A stretch of 37,940 bases of DNA, taken from positions 1-37,940 of the forward strand of contig DSAP01000036.1 in assembly GCA_011046415.1 (NCBI GenBank), written 5' to 3'. The DNA is from a bacterium (GTDB lineage: Bacteria; Zhuqueibacterota; QNDG01; JABMRT01). Each line of letters opens with the position of its first letter. The first letter of the stretch is position 1. Positions 25,988 to 33,444 of this stretch are shown here, piece by piece. Both the position numbers and the translations under genes were made by a program. The notes beneath the pieces are model-generated. The model saw only the letters and a program-made list of their open reading frames with translations, did not search any database and had not been told where the DNA came from.

Positions 25988-26040
25988 TATAATTCCCCCA
26001 GAAGAGCCGGGGATCTTCCCCCCCGCGATCTGACGGCTCT
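25988..26040 (+). ncRNA. Possible small structured transcript or leader
   Basis: A consensus TATAAT (25988-25993) lies 10 nt before a hairpin. AGAGCCG (26003-26009) pairs with CGGCTCT (26034-26040), and inside it GATC (26012-26015) pairs with GATC (26027-26030) across a C-rich loop. No good -35 (ACCGAA at the proper distance) and no T tract was seen. It is offered as a weak candidate only; it matches no RNA family I know. Confidence 0.2.
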
Positions 26041-26132
26041 CGGACAATTTGTGTTCATCCGGATGACCCAATCCGAATCAAGATATTCATTATCCGGAAA
26101 ATGGATTTTATTTAAAACCATTATTTTTTATA

Positions 26133-26161
26133 TTGCACATCAGATGAATTCTTGTTATCCT
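26133..26161 (+). promoter_or_regulatory. Promoter of the epimerase operon
   Basis: TTGCAC (26133-26138), 17 nt and TATCCT (26156-26161) precede the start at 26202; transcription would begin near 26168. An overlapping TATATT follows at once (26162-26167 region) and may be the real -10 with another upstream element. AAGGAG lies 6 nt before the ATG. Confidence 0.6.
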
Positions 26162-26201
26162 ATATTTGAATCATTCATCCGAACATCCAGAAGGAGAATG
26201 C

Positions 26202-27125
26202 ATGAAAATCCTCGTCACCGGCGGGGCCGGTTTCATCGGTTCGCATATCGTGGATAGTTTCATCGGCCAGGGTCATGATGTCGTGGTGGCGGACAATCTT
26301 ACGACCGGCCAGACGAAGAATCTGAACCCGAAAGCCGCCTTTTATCTGATGGACATCCGGGCCGCCGAGCTGGGAAAACTGTTCGAACAGGAAAGACCGG
26401 ACGCCGTCTGCCACCAGGCCGCCCAGATGGATGTGCGCAAATCCGTGGCCGATCCGCTCTACGACGCGGATGTGAACATCCGGGGGACCCTCAATCTCCT
26501 CCAGAACTGCGTGAAAAACGGGGTCGGAAAATTCCTCTTCGCCTCGACGGGCGGCGCGATCTACGGAGAGCAGGAGGCCTTTCCCTGCGACGAGTCCCAT
26601 CCCACGCGGCCGGTCTCGCCGTATGGCGTGGCCAAGCAGACGGTGGAACGCTATCTCCATTACTATCAGGTCGAATACGGCCTCACCTACTCCATCCTGC
26701 GGTATGCGAACATCTATGGACCCCGCCAGAATCCGGCGGGCGAGGCCGGCGTCGTCGCCATCTTCGCGGACCGGCTTCTCAGGGGCCGGCAGCCGGTCAT
26801 CAACGGGGATGGAAAGCAGACCCGCGACTACACCTATGTCGGCGATGTGGCCCGGGCCAATCTGCTCTGCCTGGCTCGCAGGGAAAACGAAATCTTCAAC
26901 ATCGGGACGGGGATGGAAACCGATGTCAACACGCTGTTTCACATGCTGAATGAAATCACCGGCGGGAAGGCGAAGGAAGTCCATGGACCGGCCGCCCCGG
27001 GAGAACAGCGCCGCAGTGTCATCAGTTCTCAGAAGGCCGGGGAGAAAATCGGGTGGGAACCGGAAACGGATCTGCGGTCCGGTCTCCGTGAGACGGTCGC
27101 TTTTTTCAGCCGGAACACGCAATGA
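26202..27125 (+). CDS. NAD-dependent epimerase/dehydratase, UDP-glucose 4-epimerase type
   Basis: This 307-residue extended short-chain dehydrogenase has TGGAGFIGSH (6-15), NLTTGQ, HQAAQMDVRKSVADP, FASTGGAIYGE and the catalytic YGVAK. GPRQNP, INGDGKQTRDYTYVGDVA and FNIGTG are typical of GalE-like sugar nucleotide epimerases. It would provide UDP-galactose or a related sugar for envelope glycans. Start 26202 has AAGGAG at the right distance; an upstream in-frame ATG at 26166 lies at the transcription start. It overlaps the next gene by 4 nt (ATGA). GalE versus a UDP-GlcNAc or UDP-glucuronate epimerase cannot be settled by eye. Confidence 0.88.
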   Translation: MKILVTGGAGFIGSHIVDSFIGQGHDVVVADNLTTGQTKNLNPKAAFYLMDIRAAELGKLFEQERPDAVCHQAAQMDVRKSVADPLYDADVNIRGTLNLLQNCVKNGVGKFLFASTGGAIYGEQEAFPCDESHPTRPVSPYGVAKQTVERYLHYYQVEYGLTYSILRYANIYGPRQNPAGEAGVVAIFADRLLRGRQPVINGDGKQTRDYTYVGDVARANLLCLARRENEIFNIGTGMETDVNTLFHMLNEITGGKAKEVHGPAAPGEQRRSVISSQKAGEKIGWEPETDLRSGLRETVAFFSRNTQ

Positions 27126-27847
27126 AGATCACCTTCGTCGGCACCGCCTCGGGCCGGACATCCGCAGAACGGGCGGCGTCCTGCCTGTACGTGGAAACCG
27201 GTTCGGGGAATTTCCTGATAGACGCCGGGGACGGCGCGGCGCGCGGGATCGTCCGGCTCGGCATCCCGTTTCATGCCGTCGGGGCCCTATTCATCAGCCA
27301 CATGCACCCGGATCATGCGTCCGGGCTGATCCCTCTCCTTCAGCAGTTTTATCTCGCGGAACGCACCGATCCCCTGACCGTATATCTGCCCGCCTCCGCC
27401 GCGGGAAAGATGGAAGACCTCCTGTCCCTGTTCTGGATGGACAGCCGGAAATGGCCGTTCGATCTCCGCCTCACCCGATGGGAGACGGGCGTCCCGGTCC
27501 GGACCGGGAATTTCGAAATCCGCCCGCTGGAGAACGGACACCTCCCGGCCCGCGGGGAGAGCTTCAGTTTCATCCTCCGCGAAGGGGGGAAACAGTGTGT
27601 CTATACGGCGGACGTAGACGGGCTCGGTCATCTGCGGAAGGCCGGAGGAAGGACGGATTTGCTGATATCCGAGTGCACCCATATCGGGGTGGATGACATC
27701 CTCCGGTTTTCCGTCGAAAACAACATCTCACGGATCGTCGTCACCCACATCCCGGACGGGACGGATACGGATTCGGAGATGAAGAAAATTCCGGGCGGAG
27801 GGGTCACGCTCCGTTTCGCCCGGGACGGAGACACCGTCACCGTTTGA
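27122..27847 (+). CDS. MBL-fold metallo-hydrolase, RNase Z-like
   Basis: The 241-residue protein has the metallo-beta-lactamase motif SHMHPDHASG (HXHXDH), preceded by FLIDAGDGAARGI and followed by a late ECTHIG aspartate/histidine region and IVVTHIPDG. MKITFVGTASGR at the N-terminus is typical of RNase Z/arylsulfatase-type members. Such proteins cut phosphodiesters or related esters with two zinc ions. It has no long exosite arm, so a full tRNase Z role is doubtful. It is coupled to the epimerase by overlap and followed 13 nt later by the sigma54 activator. Substrate unknown. Confidence 0.85.
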   Translation: MKITFVGTASGRTSAERAASCLYVETGSGNFLIDAGDGAARGIVRLGIPFHAVGALFISHMHPDHASGLIPLLQQFYLAERTDPLTVYLPASAAGKMEDLLSLFWMDSRKWPFDLRLTRWETGVPVRTGNFEIRPLENGHLPARGESFSFILREGGKQCVYTADVDGLGHLRKAGGRTDLLISECTHIGVDDILRFSVENNISRIVVTHIPDGTDTDSEMKKIPGGGVTLRFARDGDTVTV

Positions 27848-27860
27848 CACAGGAACGCCC

Positions 27861-28991
27861 ATGGAATTCAAGAAATCCGACGACCCGGACCTGATCGGTC
27901 AATCCGAAGCCTTCCTCCGGCTCATGGAAAGCATCCGGCAGGTGGCGCCGGCCATGATCACGGTGCTCATCCACGGCGAAAGCGGCACGGGCAAGGAAGT
28001 GGTCGCACGGGCCTTGCACCGGCTCAGCCCGCGGAAAGACCGGCCGCTGCTGACCGTGAACTGCGGTGCCATCCCGGAAGGCATCCTGGAAAGCGAACTC
28101 TTCGGCCATGAAAAGGGCGCCTTCACCGGCGCGGTCGAATCCCGCAAGGGCTATTTCGAACTGGCCGACGGCGGCACGTTGTTTCTGGATGAAATCGGTG
28201 AGATGCCGCCCGGCACCCAGGTCAAGCTGCTCAGGGTGCTCGAGGAACAGGAATTCATGCGGGTCGGCGGCAACCGCATGATCCGGGTCGATGTCCGGAT
28301 GATCGCCGCCACGAACAAGGATCTCGAGAAGGAAGTTCAGAGAGGACATTTCAGGAAGGATCTGTTTTACCGGCTCAATGCCGTCACCCTCCGCGTCCCC
28401 CCGCTCCGAGACCGGCGCGAGGACATCCGCCTTCTCACCCTCCACTTCGCCGGGGAGATCTGCCGGAAAAATCATATCCCCTTTCACGGATTCACATCCG
28501 AGGCCTTTCATGAAATGGAAGAACACGACTGGCCCGGGAATATCCGCGAATTGCGGAATGTGGTCGAACGGGTGCTGATTTTCGAAAAAGGGAACAAGGT
28601 GGACGGTTCGACCATCCGCCTGTATCTGCAGAAATCCACGATTCCCGACACGACCCTGCCCATCCCCCTCCACCGGAGTCCGGATCAGGCCGAACGCGAA
28701 CTCATCTACCGGGCCCTCCTGGACATCCGCGTGGCCCTGGAGGATCTGAAAACCCTGATCCTTTCGTACCGGCCGAGGGAACTCACTACGGGACAGGGAG
28801 ACGCGTCCCGGCGGGCATGGCCGCGGGTGGAAGACGGCGGACTCGAGGATCTGTCCCTGACGAACGTGGAGCGCCGGCTGATCCAGAAATCACTGGACCA
28901 GTTCCGTGGAAACCGCCGGAAAGCCGCGAAGGCGCTCGGCATCGGCGAACGGACCCTGTACCGCAAACTGAAGGAATACGGCCTTGAATAG
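27861..28991 (+). CDS. Sigma54-dependent transcriptional activator without sensor domain
   Basis: The 376-residue protein starts directly with the AAA+ core: GESGTGKE (39-46), the sigma54 contact loop GAFTGA (86-91), GTLFLDEI (105-112), [22 protein letters not shown] and [14 protein letters not shown]. The C-terminus has a Fis-type helix-turn-helix ([26 protein letters not shown]). No receiver, GAF or PAS domain precedes the AAA+ part, so its activity must be set by expression, by a partner or by another signal. AGGAACGCCC precedes the ATG. The last 8 nt overlap the lptE start. Its targets are unknown, and I saw no clear -24/-12 promoter in this window. Confidence 0.9.
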   Translation: MEFKKSDDPDLIGQSEAFLRLMESIRQVAPAMITVLIHGESGTGKEVVARALHRLSPRKDRPLLTVNCGAIPEGILESELFGHEKGAFTGAVESRKGYFELADGGTLFLDEIGEMPPGTQVKLLRVLEEQEFMRVGGNRMIRVDVRMIAATNKDLEKEVQRGHFRKDLFYRLNAVTLRVPPLRDRREDIRLLTLHFAGEICRKNHIPFHGFTSEAFHEMEEHDWPGNIRELRNVVERVLIFEKGNKVDGSTIRLYLQKSTIPDTTLPIPLHRSPDQAERELIYRALLDIRVALEDLKTLILSYRPRELTTGQGDASRRAWPRVEDGGLEDLSLTNVERRLIQKSLDQFRGNRRKAAKALGIGERTLYRKLKEYGLE

Positions 28992-29478
28992 GACACAATT
29001 ACTCCTTGCCTGCCTGCTGAACGGATTCCTGCTCGTCTCATGCGGGATTTACAGTTTTTCGGGCTCGACCCTGCCCCCGCATATCCGGACCGTGGGCGTG
29101 CCCCTGTTCGAAGATCAGACCACGGAATTCGGCATCGACCAGAAACTGACCGACGCGCTCATCAAGGCCGTCCGCGATGACAATACCCTGAAAATCGCCG
29201 ATCCGCGGGATGCAGACGCCATGCTGTCGGGCGCGATCACCCGCGTCGAAGACCGCGCGGGACAATACTCCGCCGAGGAAATCGCCACGGATTTCAGGGT
29301 ACATGTCACGGTCAGTGTCCGATTCGAGGACATGCGCAAACGGACCGTGATGTGGGAGGGATCCCTATCCCAGTGGGGCATTTATGACGGCGCCGGGGTG
29401 GACAGACAGGAAGGCATCGCGGAAGCGCTCGATAAAATAGCGACGGACATTCTGAATCGTTCCCTGTCGGACTGGTAA
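28984..29478 (+). CDS. lptE: LptE-like outer membrane lipoprotein
   Basis: The 164-residue protein has a lipoprotein signal peptide with lipobox LVSC (Cys20). The mature part GIYSFSGSTLPPHIRTVGVPLFEDQTTEFGIDQKLTDALIKAV matches the LptE family, the plug that helps LptD place lipopolysaccharide in the outer leaflet. The length and the SGAITRVEDRAGQYSAEE segment also fit. The start is TTG at 28984, inside the sigma54 gene end. It implies LPS transport, though LptD is not in the window. A related lipoprotein family with another role cannot be fully excluded. Confidence 0.8.
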   Translation: MNRTQLLLACLLNGFLLVSCGIYSFSGSTLPPHIRTVGVPLFEDQTTEFGIDQKLTDALIKAVRDDNTLKIADPRDADAMLSGAITRVEDRAGQYSAEEIATDFRVHVTVSVRFEDMRKRTVMWEGSLSQWGIYDGAGVDRQEGIAEALDKIATDILNRSLSDW

Positions 29479-29492
29479 GCGACAAATTATCC

Positions 29493-29521
29493 TTGCGATT
29501 CGGCCGGTGATTTCATAGATT
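29493..29521 (+). promoter_or_regulatory. Possible promoter of the TPR gene
   Basis: TTGCGA (29493-29498), 17 nt and TAGATT (29516-29521) lie in the 77-nt gap before the TPR gene. Both boxes match at only four of six positions, so readthrough from lptE is equally likely. Confidence 0.35.
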
Positions 29522-29555
29522 ATTTCAGATGTCCAATGAAATGGGATAGACGGAA

Positions 29556-31382
29556 ATGATGAATCGCGACGAGCTCATCTCCCACCTGGAAGCCCGGCTG
29601 AGAGACAACCCCAAATCCCTGATATTCGCCTGGCTGGCCGATCTGTACCTCGAAGAAAACCGGATTCCCGAGGCCATCCAGTCCTGCACGGATGGCATCC
29701 GCCAGCATCCGTATTACGTCACCGGCCATTTCGTCCTCGCCAAGGCCTATCTGGCCAATCAGGAACATGAAAACGCCGAGGCGGCGCTGAAGAACGTACT
29801 CTCCCATGACAGAGAATTTCTGTCCGCGCACCTCCTGCTGGGCGACCTGATGAAGACGCTGGGCTGGGAGAACAAAGCCGCCGTCCATTATCGGGATATC
29901 CTGTCGATCGATCCGGCCGAAGATGTCGCCAGGGAACGTCTCGGCGCGCTGAGCGAAGCCCAGACCTGGGATTTTACCGCGGCCGAAGAGACGGCGGCCG
30001 CCCGTCAATCTCCCGAAGTCCCGATCGAGAAACAGGACGAGGACGCATGGGTCGACGACATCCGAGAGATTTTCCCGGACGAAATCCAGGCGTCCGCCCC
30101 GGCGGTCTCTCCCGACGACACCGGGGACGTCGGGGAGGAGCCGAAACGCTCCCTCAAGGAAACCCTGCAGGATCTGGATAATTTTCTCGACGAGAAATTC
30201 GCGAACCCCATTTCCGAAACGCCGGAATTCTTCTCGATCACAGACAACGGGGACTCCCCAACCGATCCGGAATCAGCCGTACCCGGTCCCGACGACGGGA
30301 AGATCACGGAGGAATTCCTGGGCAATGAGATTGCCATCCCTCCGATCCGGGAGGACGCGGATTCTCCGTCTTCAGAGACCGAAATCCGTCCCCCGGCGCC
30401 TGAACCGGAGGAGGATTCGGGGGAAGACCTGCTTGCCGACATCGGTATCCCCGATCCGGCCGACGGCAAAGACCTGATCACCGAACAGGATTTTCAGGAT
30501 GCACTGGATGTGCTGGAACAGATGGGATCGGATACCGGACAGGATTCGACGGAAACGCGTGACCAGGCGATCACGGAAGAGCCGCCTGGATCGCCTCCGG
30601 AACAGGAAAGAACAGAATCCGACTCCTTTTCCGAAATCCGGGAATCCCCGGCGCCGCCGGAACCTCCGGACACCCCCGACGATGCCCCGCCAAAGAATTT
30701 GGTGGAACCCGAATTTACCGAAAAACCGTCCGAAAACGGACTCCCCTCATTCGATCTCGGGGCGCTGGATTTCGGCTCTGACACCATAAAACCGGATGCC
30801 CCGGCCGAAGATTCCGGAGAAACGGAAGTCTTACTCCCGGATACCGCTCCGCCGGAAGAATCCGAATTCAAAGCGACTCCGGACGCGGACGAAAGCATCG
30901 AAATCTCCCTCCCGGATGAATCCGGCTCAGACCATCCCGTCTCCGCCTCTCCCCCGTCCGCTCCGCCGGTTTCGGCCGAAGCGGACATTCCGGAAGAACC
31001 GATTCCTCCGGCTTCACCGGAAGCGGAACCGCCCGAAGCGCCTCCTCCGGTCCGGTCTGAAACGAAAAAAGCCGAACCCCCTCCTCCCCCCGTGCCCCCC
31101 GGGCCGGCGGAACCGCAGGAAAAACAGGCGGCGTCTTCCGAAGAAAAACCGGTTCCCGCCCCGGCGCCGGAGGAGCCCGGCGAACAGGGTCCCGCGCAGC
31201 CGGAACCGGCCGCCGCCCGGCGTATCCTCACGCCCACGCTCGGCGATATCTATGCGGCGCAGGGCAAATACGACAAGGCGATCGAAGTCTATCAGGAATT
31301 GCTGGGTCAAAACCCCGGAGTGACGCGGTATCAGGAGAAAATCGAGGAACTTCGTCAAAAAATGGATGAAGCGGGACAATAA
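29556..31382 (+). CDS. TPR protein with a long acidic Pro/Glu-rich linker
   Basis: The 608-residue protein has no signal peptide. TPR helices fill about residues 1-135 (FAWLADLYLEENRIPEAIQSCTDGIRQHP, GHFVLAKAYLANQEHENAEAALKNVL, LLLGDLMKTLGWENKAAVHYRDIL). About 140-554 is a low-complexity linker dominated by Pro, Glu, Asp and Ser. The last 54 residues return to a TPR unit (LGDIYAAQGKYDKAIEVYQELLGQNP). The ends probably bind proteins while the linker stays disordered. Function unknown; its place after lptE and before a glycosyltransferase hints at envelope assembly. Start 29556 or the adjacent ATG 29559. Confidence 0.8.
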   Translation: MMNRDELISHLEARLRDNPKSLIFAWLADLYLEENRIPEAIQSCTDGIRQHPYYVTGHFVLAKAYLANQEHENAEAALKNVLSHDREFLSAHLLLGDLMKTLGWENKAAVHYRDILSIDPAEDVARERLGALSEAQTWDFTAAEETAAARQSPEVPIEKQDEDAWVDDIREIFPDEIQASAPAVSPDDTGDVGEEPKRSLKETLQDLDNFLDEKFANPISETPEFFSITDNGDSPTDPESAVPGPDDGKITEEFLGNEIAIPPIREDADSPSSETEIRPPAPEPEEDSGEDLLADIGIPDPADGKDLITEQDFQDALDVLEQMGSDTGQDSTETRDQAITEEPPGSPPEQERTESDSFSEIRESPAPPEPPDTPDDAPPKNLVEPEFTEKPSENGLPSFDLGALDFGSDTIKPDAPAEDSGETEVLLPDTAPPEESEFKATPDADESIEISLPDESGSDHPVSASPPSAPPVSAEADIPEEPIPPASPEAEPPEAPPPVRSETKKAEPPPPPVPPGPAEPQEKQAASSEEKPVPAPAPEEPGEQGPAQPEPAAARRILTPTLGDIYAAQGKYDKAIEVYQELLGQNPGVTRYQEKIEELRQKMDEAGQ

Positions 31383-31427
31383 ATCCCCGCGGAAAACGAC
31401 CCGCAAATTACGGACGACATCCTCTCC

Positions 31428-32300
31428 ATGATTTCTGTCCTCATCGTCACCCACAACAACGCCGGGGACATCCCCGCCTGCCTCGACTCCCTGCCCTGGC
31501 CGGATATCCCCCTGGAAGTCCTCGTCATCGACAACCGTTCACGGGATGACACCGGAGAACGCCTCCGGCAGTGGAAAAACGCGCATCCGTCCCGGAACCT
31601 GCGACTCTTTCTCAACCGGGAGAACCGGGGTTTCGCAGCCGGAATCAATCAGGGGCTGGCAAACGCAACCGGAGATCCGCTCCTGATCCTCGGCCCGGAC
31701 ACCGCGCTTTTCCCCGACACCCTCCCGGTCCTGTCACGGAAGCTTTCGGCGGAGAACCGGGTCGGCGCGGCCGCGCCGCGGATCCTGGACTGGCGGGGAA
31801 ACCTCCTCCCCTCCTGCCGCCGCTTTCCCCGGATGCATGACATCCTGTTCGAACTGACGGGACTCCCCCGCCTCTTCCCGGGGTGTTTCACGCCGAAATG
31901 GAAAATGCCGGAGTTCGACCACCGCACCGAACGCGAAGTCGATCAGCCCGAAGCCACCTGCCTCCTCGTCCGCCGCGGCGTGATCGATTCCGCCGGGATG
32001 ATGGATGAACGATTCCCGATCTTCTTCAACGACGTGGACTGGTGCCTGCGGATCCGGCGCGCCGGATGGAAGATACTCTTCGCACCCGGCGCCCGCATCC
32101 GGCACCGGAAAGGGACGAGCGTGCGGCAGGATCCGATGCACCTCATCTGGAAATCGCATCAGGGATGTTTCCGTTATTTCCGTAAACACCGTTCCGGACG
32201 GTTTTCTTTGTTCGTCTTATCGGGTCTGGGAATCTTGCTGATCTGGACGGGAATCGTGCGGAGCGTCTTAGTGCGGACGGGAATCTTCAGGGATGTTTAA
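31428..32300 (+). CDS. Family 2 glycosyltransferase (rhamnosyltransferase-like)
   Basis: The 290-residue enzyme has the GT2 fold: SVLIVTHNNAGDIPACLDSL, LEVLVIDNRSRDDTGERLR, ENRGFAAGINQGLANATGDPLLILGPDT (the metal-binding DXD-like site) and FFNDVDWCLRIRRAGWKILFAPGARIRHRKG. A C-terminal hydrophobic segment (about 266-284, FSLFVLSGLGILLIWTGIV) suggests membrane attachment. It likely adds a sugar to a lipid-linked glycan. The gene lies 45 nt after the TPR gene, so co-transcription is plausible. Donor and acceptor are unknown. Confidence 0.87.
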   Translation: MISVLIVTHNNAGDIPACLDSLPWPDIPLEVLVIDNRSRDDTGERLRQWKNAHPSRNLRLFLNRENRGFAAGINQGLANATGDPLLILGPDTALFPDTLPVLSRKLSAENRVGAAAPRILDWRGNLLPSCRRFPRMHDILFELTGLPRLFPGCFTPKWKMPEFDHRTEREVDQPEATCLLVRRGVIDSAGMMDERFPIFFNDVDWCLRIRRAGWKILFAPGARIRHRKGTSVRQDPMHLIWKSHQGCFRYFRKHRSGRFSLFVLSGLGILLIWTGIVRSVLVRTGIFRDV

Positions 32301-32390
32301 CGGGTTGAATGCGCCTGTTCCCGAAGGCATGCTCGGGAGGCCGATTTCCAGCCGGCGGTATCAGCCCGTCTCACGCTCAATCCATACGAC

Positions 32391-32759
32391 TCAATTCGCA
32401 TCCGTGATGGTATACGCGACCACGGGATTCGTCTCCCGGCCGGGGGGCGTCCCGGCCGGAATAAACAAATCGGATCTTCCCGCCTGATCCGGTTCGGTGA
32501 CCAGGATTTCGAGCGAGGATTCCTTTCGCTCCGGGTCCGGTGATGTGCTCACCGTCACCTTCCTGGATTCCGAACCCGCCTGCCAGGTCAGGCTGGCGGT
32601 CACACCGGATTCTTCCGGTTCCGCGGATTTACGGACCTCGAAAACCTGCGGACGGATAATCCGGATCAGAATCCGATGGGAACAGGACTCGCCACCCGTC
32701 GAAATGGAAGGAGACAGGATTCCCGCCGCAACACATAAAACGGATGACCACCGCCTCAT
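32391..32759 (-). CDS. Small secreted protein, unknown function
   Basis: The 122-residue product has a signal peptide (MRRWSSVLCVAAGILSPSIS) and a mature part rich in beta-type sequence (RILIRIIRPQVFEVRK, GVTASLTWQAGSESRKVTVST, SSLEILVTEPDQAG). It could be a small beta-sandwich domain. AAAGGAG lies 8 nt before the ATG, and a good promoter is found 57 nt upstream, which support a real gene. It is convergent with the glycosyltransferase gene, 90 nt away with no clear terminator between. I recognise no family. Confidence 0.65.
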   Translation of the reverse strand: MRRWSSVLCVAAGILSPSISTGGESCSHRILIRIIRPQVFEVRKSAEPEESGVTASLTWQAGSESRKVTVSTSPDPERKESSLEILVTEPDQAGRSDLFIPAGTPPGRETNPVVAYTITDAN

Positions 32760-32815
32760 GTTTGCCGCTCCTTTCCCCGGGATATGTTTTTTTCGGACGG
32801 AAGATGGACACTGGT

Positions 32816-32844
32816 ATTATCCCCAATTATGACGAAAAAGTCAA
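32816..32844 (-). promoter_or_regulatory. Promoter of the small secreted protein gene
   Basis: On the minus strand TTGACT (32839-32844), 17 nt and GATAAT (32816-32821): five of six matches in each box. Transcription would start near 32809, about 50 nt before the start codon. Confidence 0.7.
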
Positions 32845-32926
32845 GAATAAAATCATTCCGTCACATATTCAGGCGTGAACAAACCCTGAAAAATCGCCAT
32901 CCGTCCGGTGAAAACCAAAATCCTGT

Positions 32927-32955
32927 TTGCAAACGCGGGTGTAGTTGTGTATTTT
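32927..32955 (+). promoter_or_regulatory. Promoter of the MmcQ/YjbR gene
   Basis: TTGCAA (32927-32932), 17 nt and TATTTT (32950-32955) lie 22 nt before the ATG at 32978, where AAAGGA serves as the ribosome site. The pair is divergent from the promoter at 32816-32844. Confidence 0.65.
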
Positions 32956-32977
32956 ATCGCATCCCAAAGGAACGGTC

Positions 32978-33328
32978 ATGGAACTCGAAAGACTTCGCGA
33001 TCATCTGAAACAGAAACCCGGCGCGACCGAGGAGATCCCCTTCGGCCCGGGGGTCCTGGTCTACAAGGTCAGGAACAAAATGTTCGCCCTGCTCGCCTGG
33101 GAGGAAGATCCCCTGCGTATCAACCTGAAATGTGATCCCGAACACGCGGAGGGGCTGCGCGCCATTTATCCCGCCGTGCTTCCCGGGTACCACATGAATA
33201 AGCGGCACTGGAATTCCGTGGTTTTGGACGGAAGCATTCCGCCCGATGTCCTGGAGGAGATGATCGCGGATTCCTACTCCCTCGTCGCACGGGGCCCGCG
33301 CGGGTCCGGCCGGAAAAGACCGGGATGA
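32978..33328 (+). CDS. MmcQ/YjbR family protein
   Basis: The 116-residue protein fits the MmcQ/YjbR fold (CyaY-like): ELERLRDHLKQKPGATEEIPFGPGVLVYKVRNKMFALLAW, then RINLKCDPEHAEGLRAIYPAVLPGYHMNKRHWNSVVLDGSIPPDVLEEMIADSYSLV. The PGYHMNKRHWNSV stretch is the most conserved part of the family. Members are often called DNA-binding, but no firm role is known. Start 32978 was chosen over 32945 because of the ribosome site and family length. Confidence 0.87.
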   Translation: MELERLRDHLKQKPGATEEIPFGPGVLVYKVRNKMFALLAWEEDPLRINLKCDPEHAEGLRAIYPAVLPGYHMNKRHWNSVVLDGSIPPDVLEEMIADSYSLVARGPRGSGRKRPG

Positions 33329-33444
33329 TGCATGAGGCGAATCTTTTCTAATTCAGGAAACGTAATAACAAGCAACCGTACTTCAATAAAGATGACTCTT
33401 AAACCTTGAAGCGGGACGATTTTGAGAAAATATGGAGGGAACCG

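Larger units (their letters stand above)
25816..26201. other. Gene-free stretch between FAH and epimerase genes
   Basis: No reading frame here has a credible start. It holds an A8 run right after the FAH stop without a stable hairpin, a TATAAT box followed by a two-part hairpin (25988-26040), a 12-bp perfect palindrome TCATCCGGATGA at 26055-26066, and the epimerase promoter at 26133-26161. The second half, from about 26090, is strongly AT-rich. Confidence 0.6.

Noticed and set aside
26175-27122. 315-residue minus-strand open frame opposite the epimerase
   Set aside because: The plus frame has every SDR motif; the minus frame has no recognisable sequence and no ribosome site.
30494-31237. 247-residue Ser/Gly-rich minus-strand frame
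   Set aside because: It is the complement of the Pro/Glu-rich linker of the TPR protein; its low complexity is a mirror of that linker.
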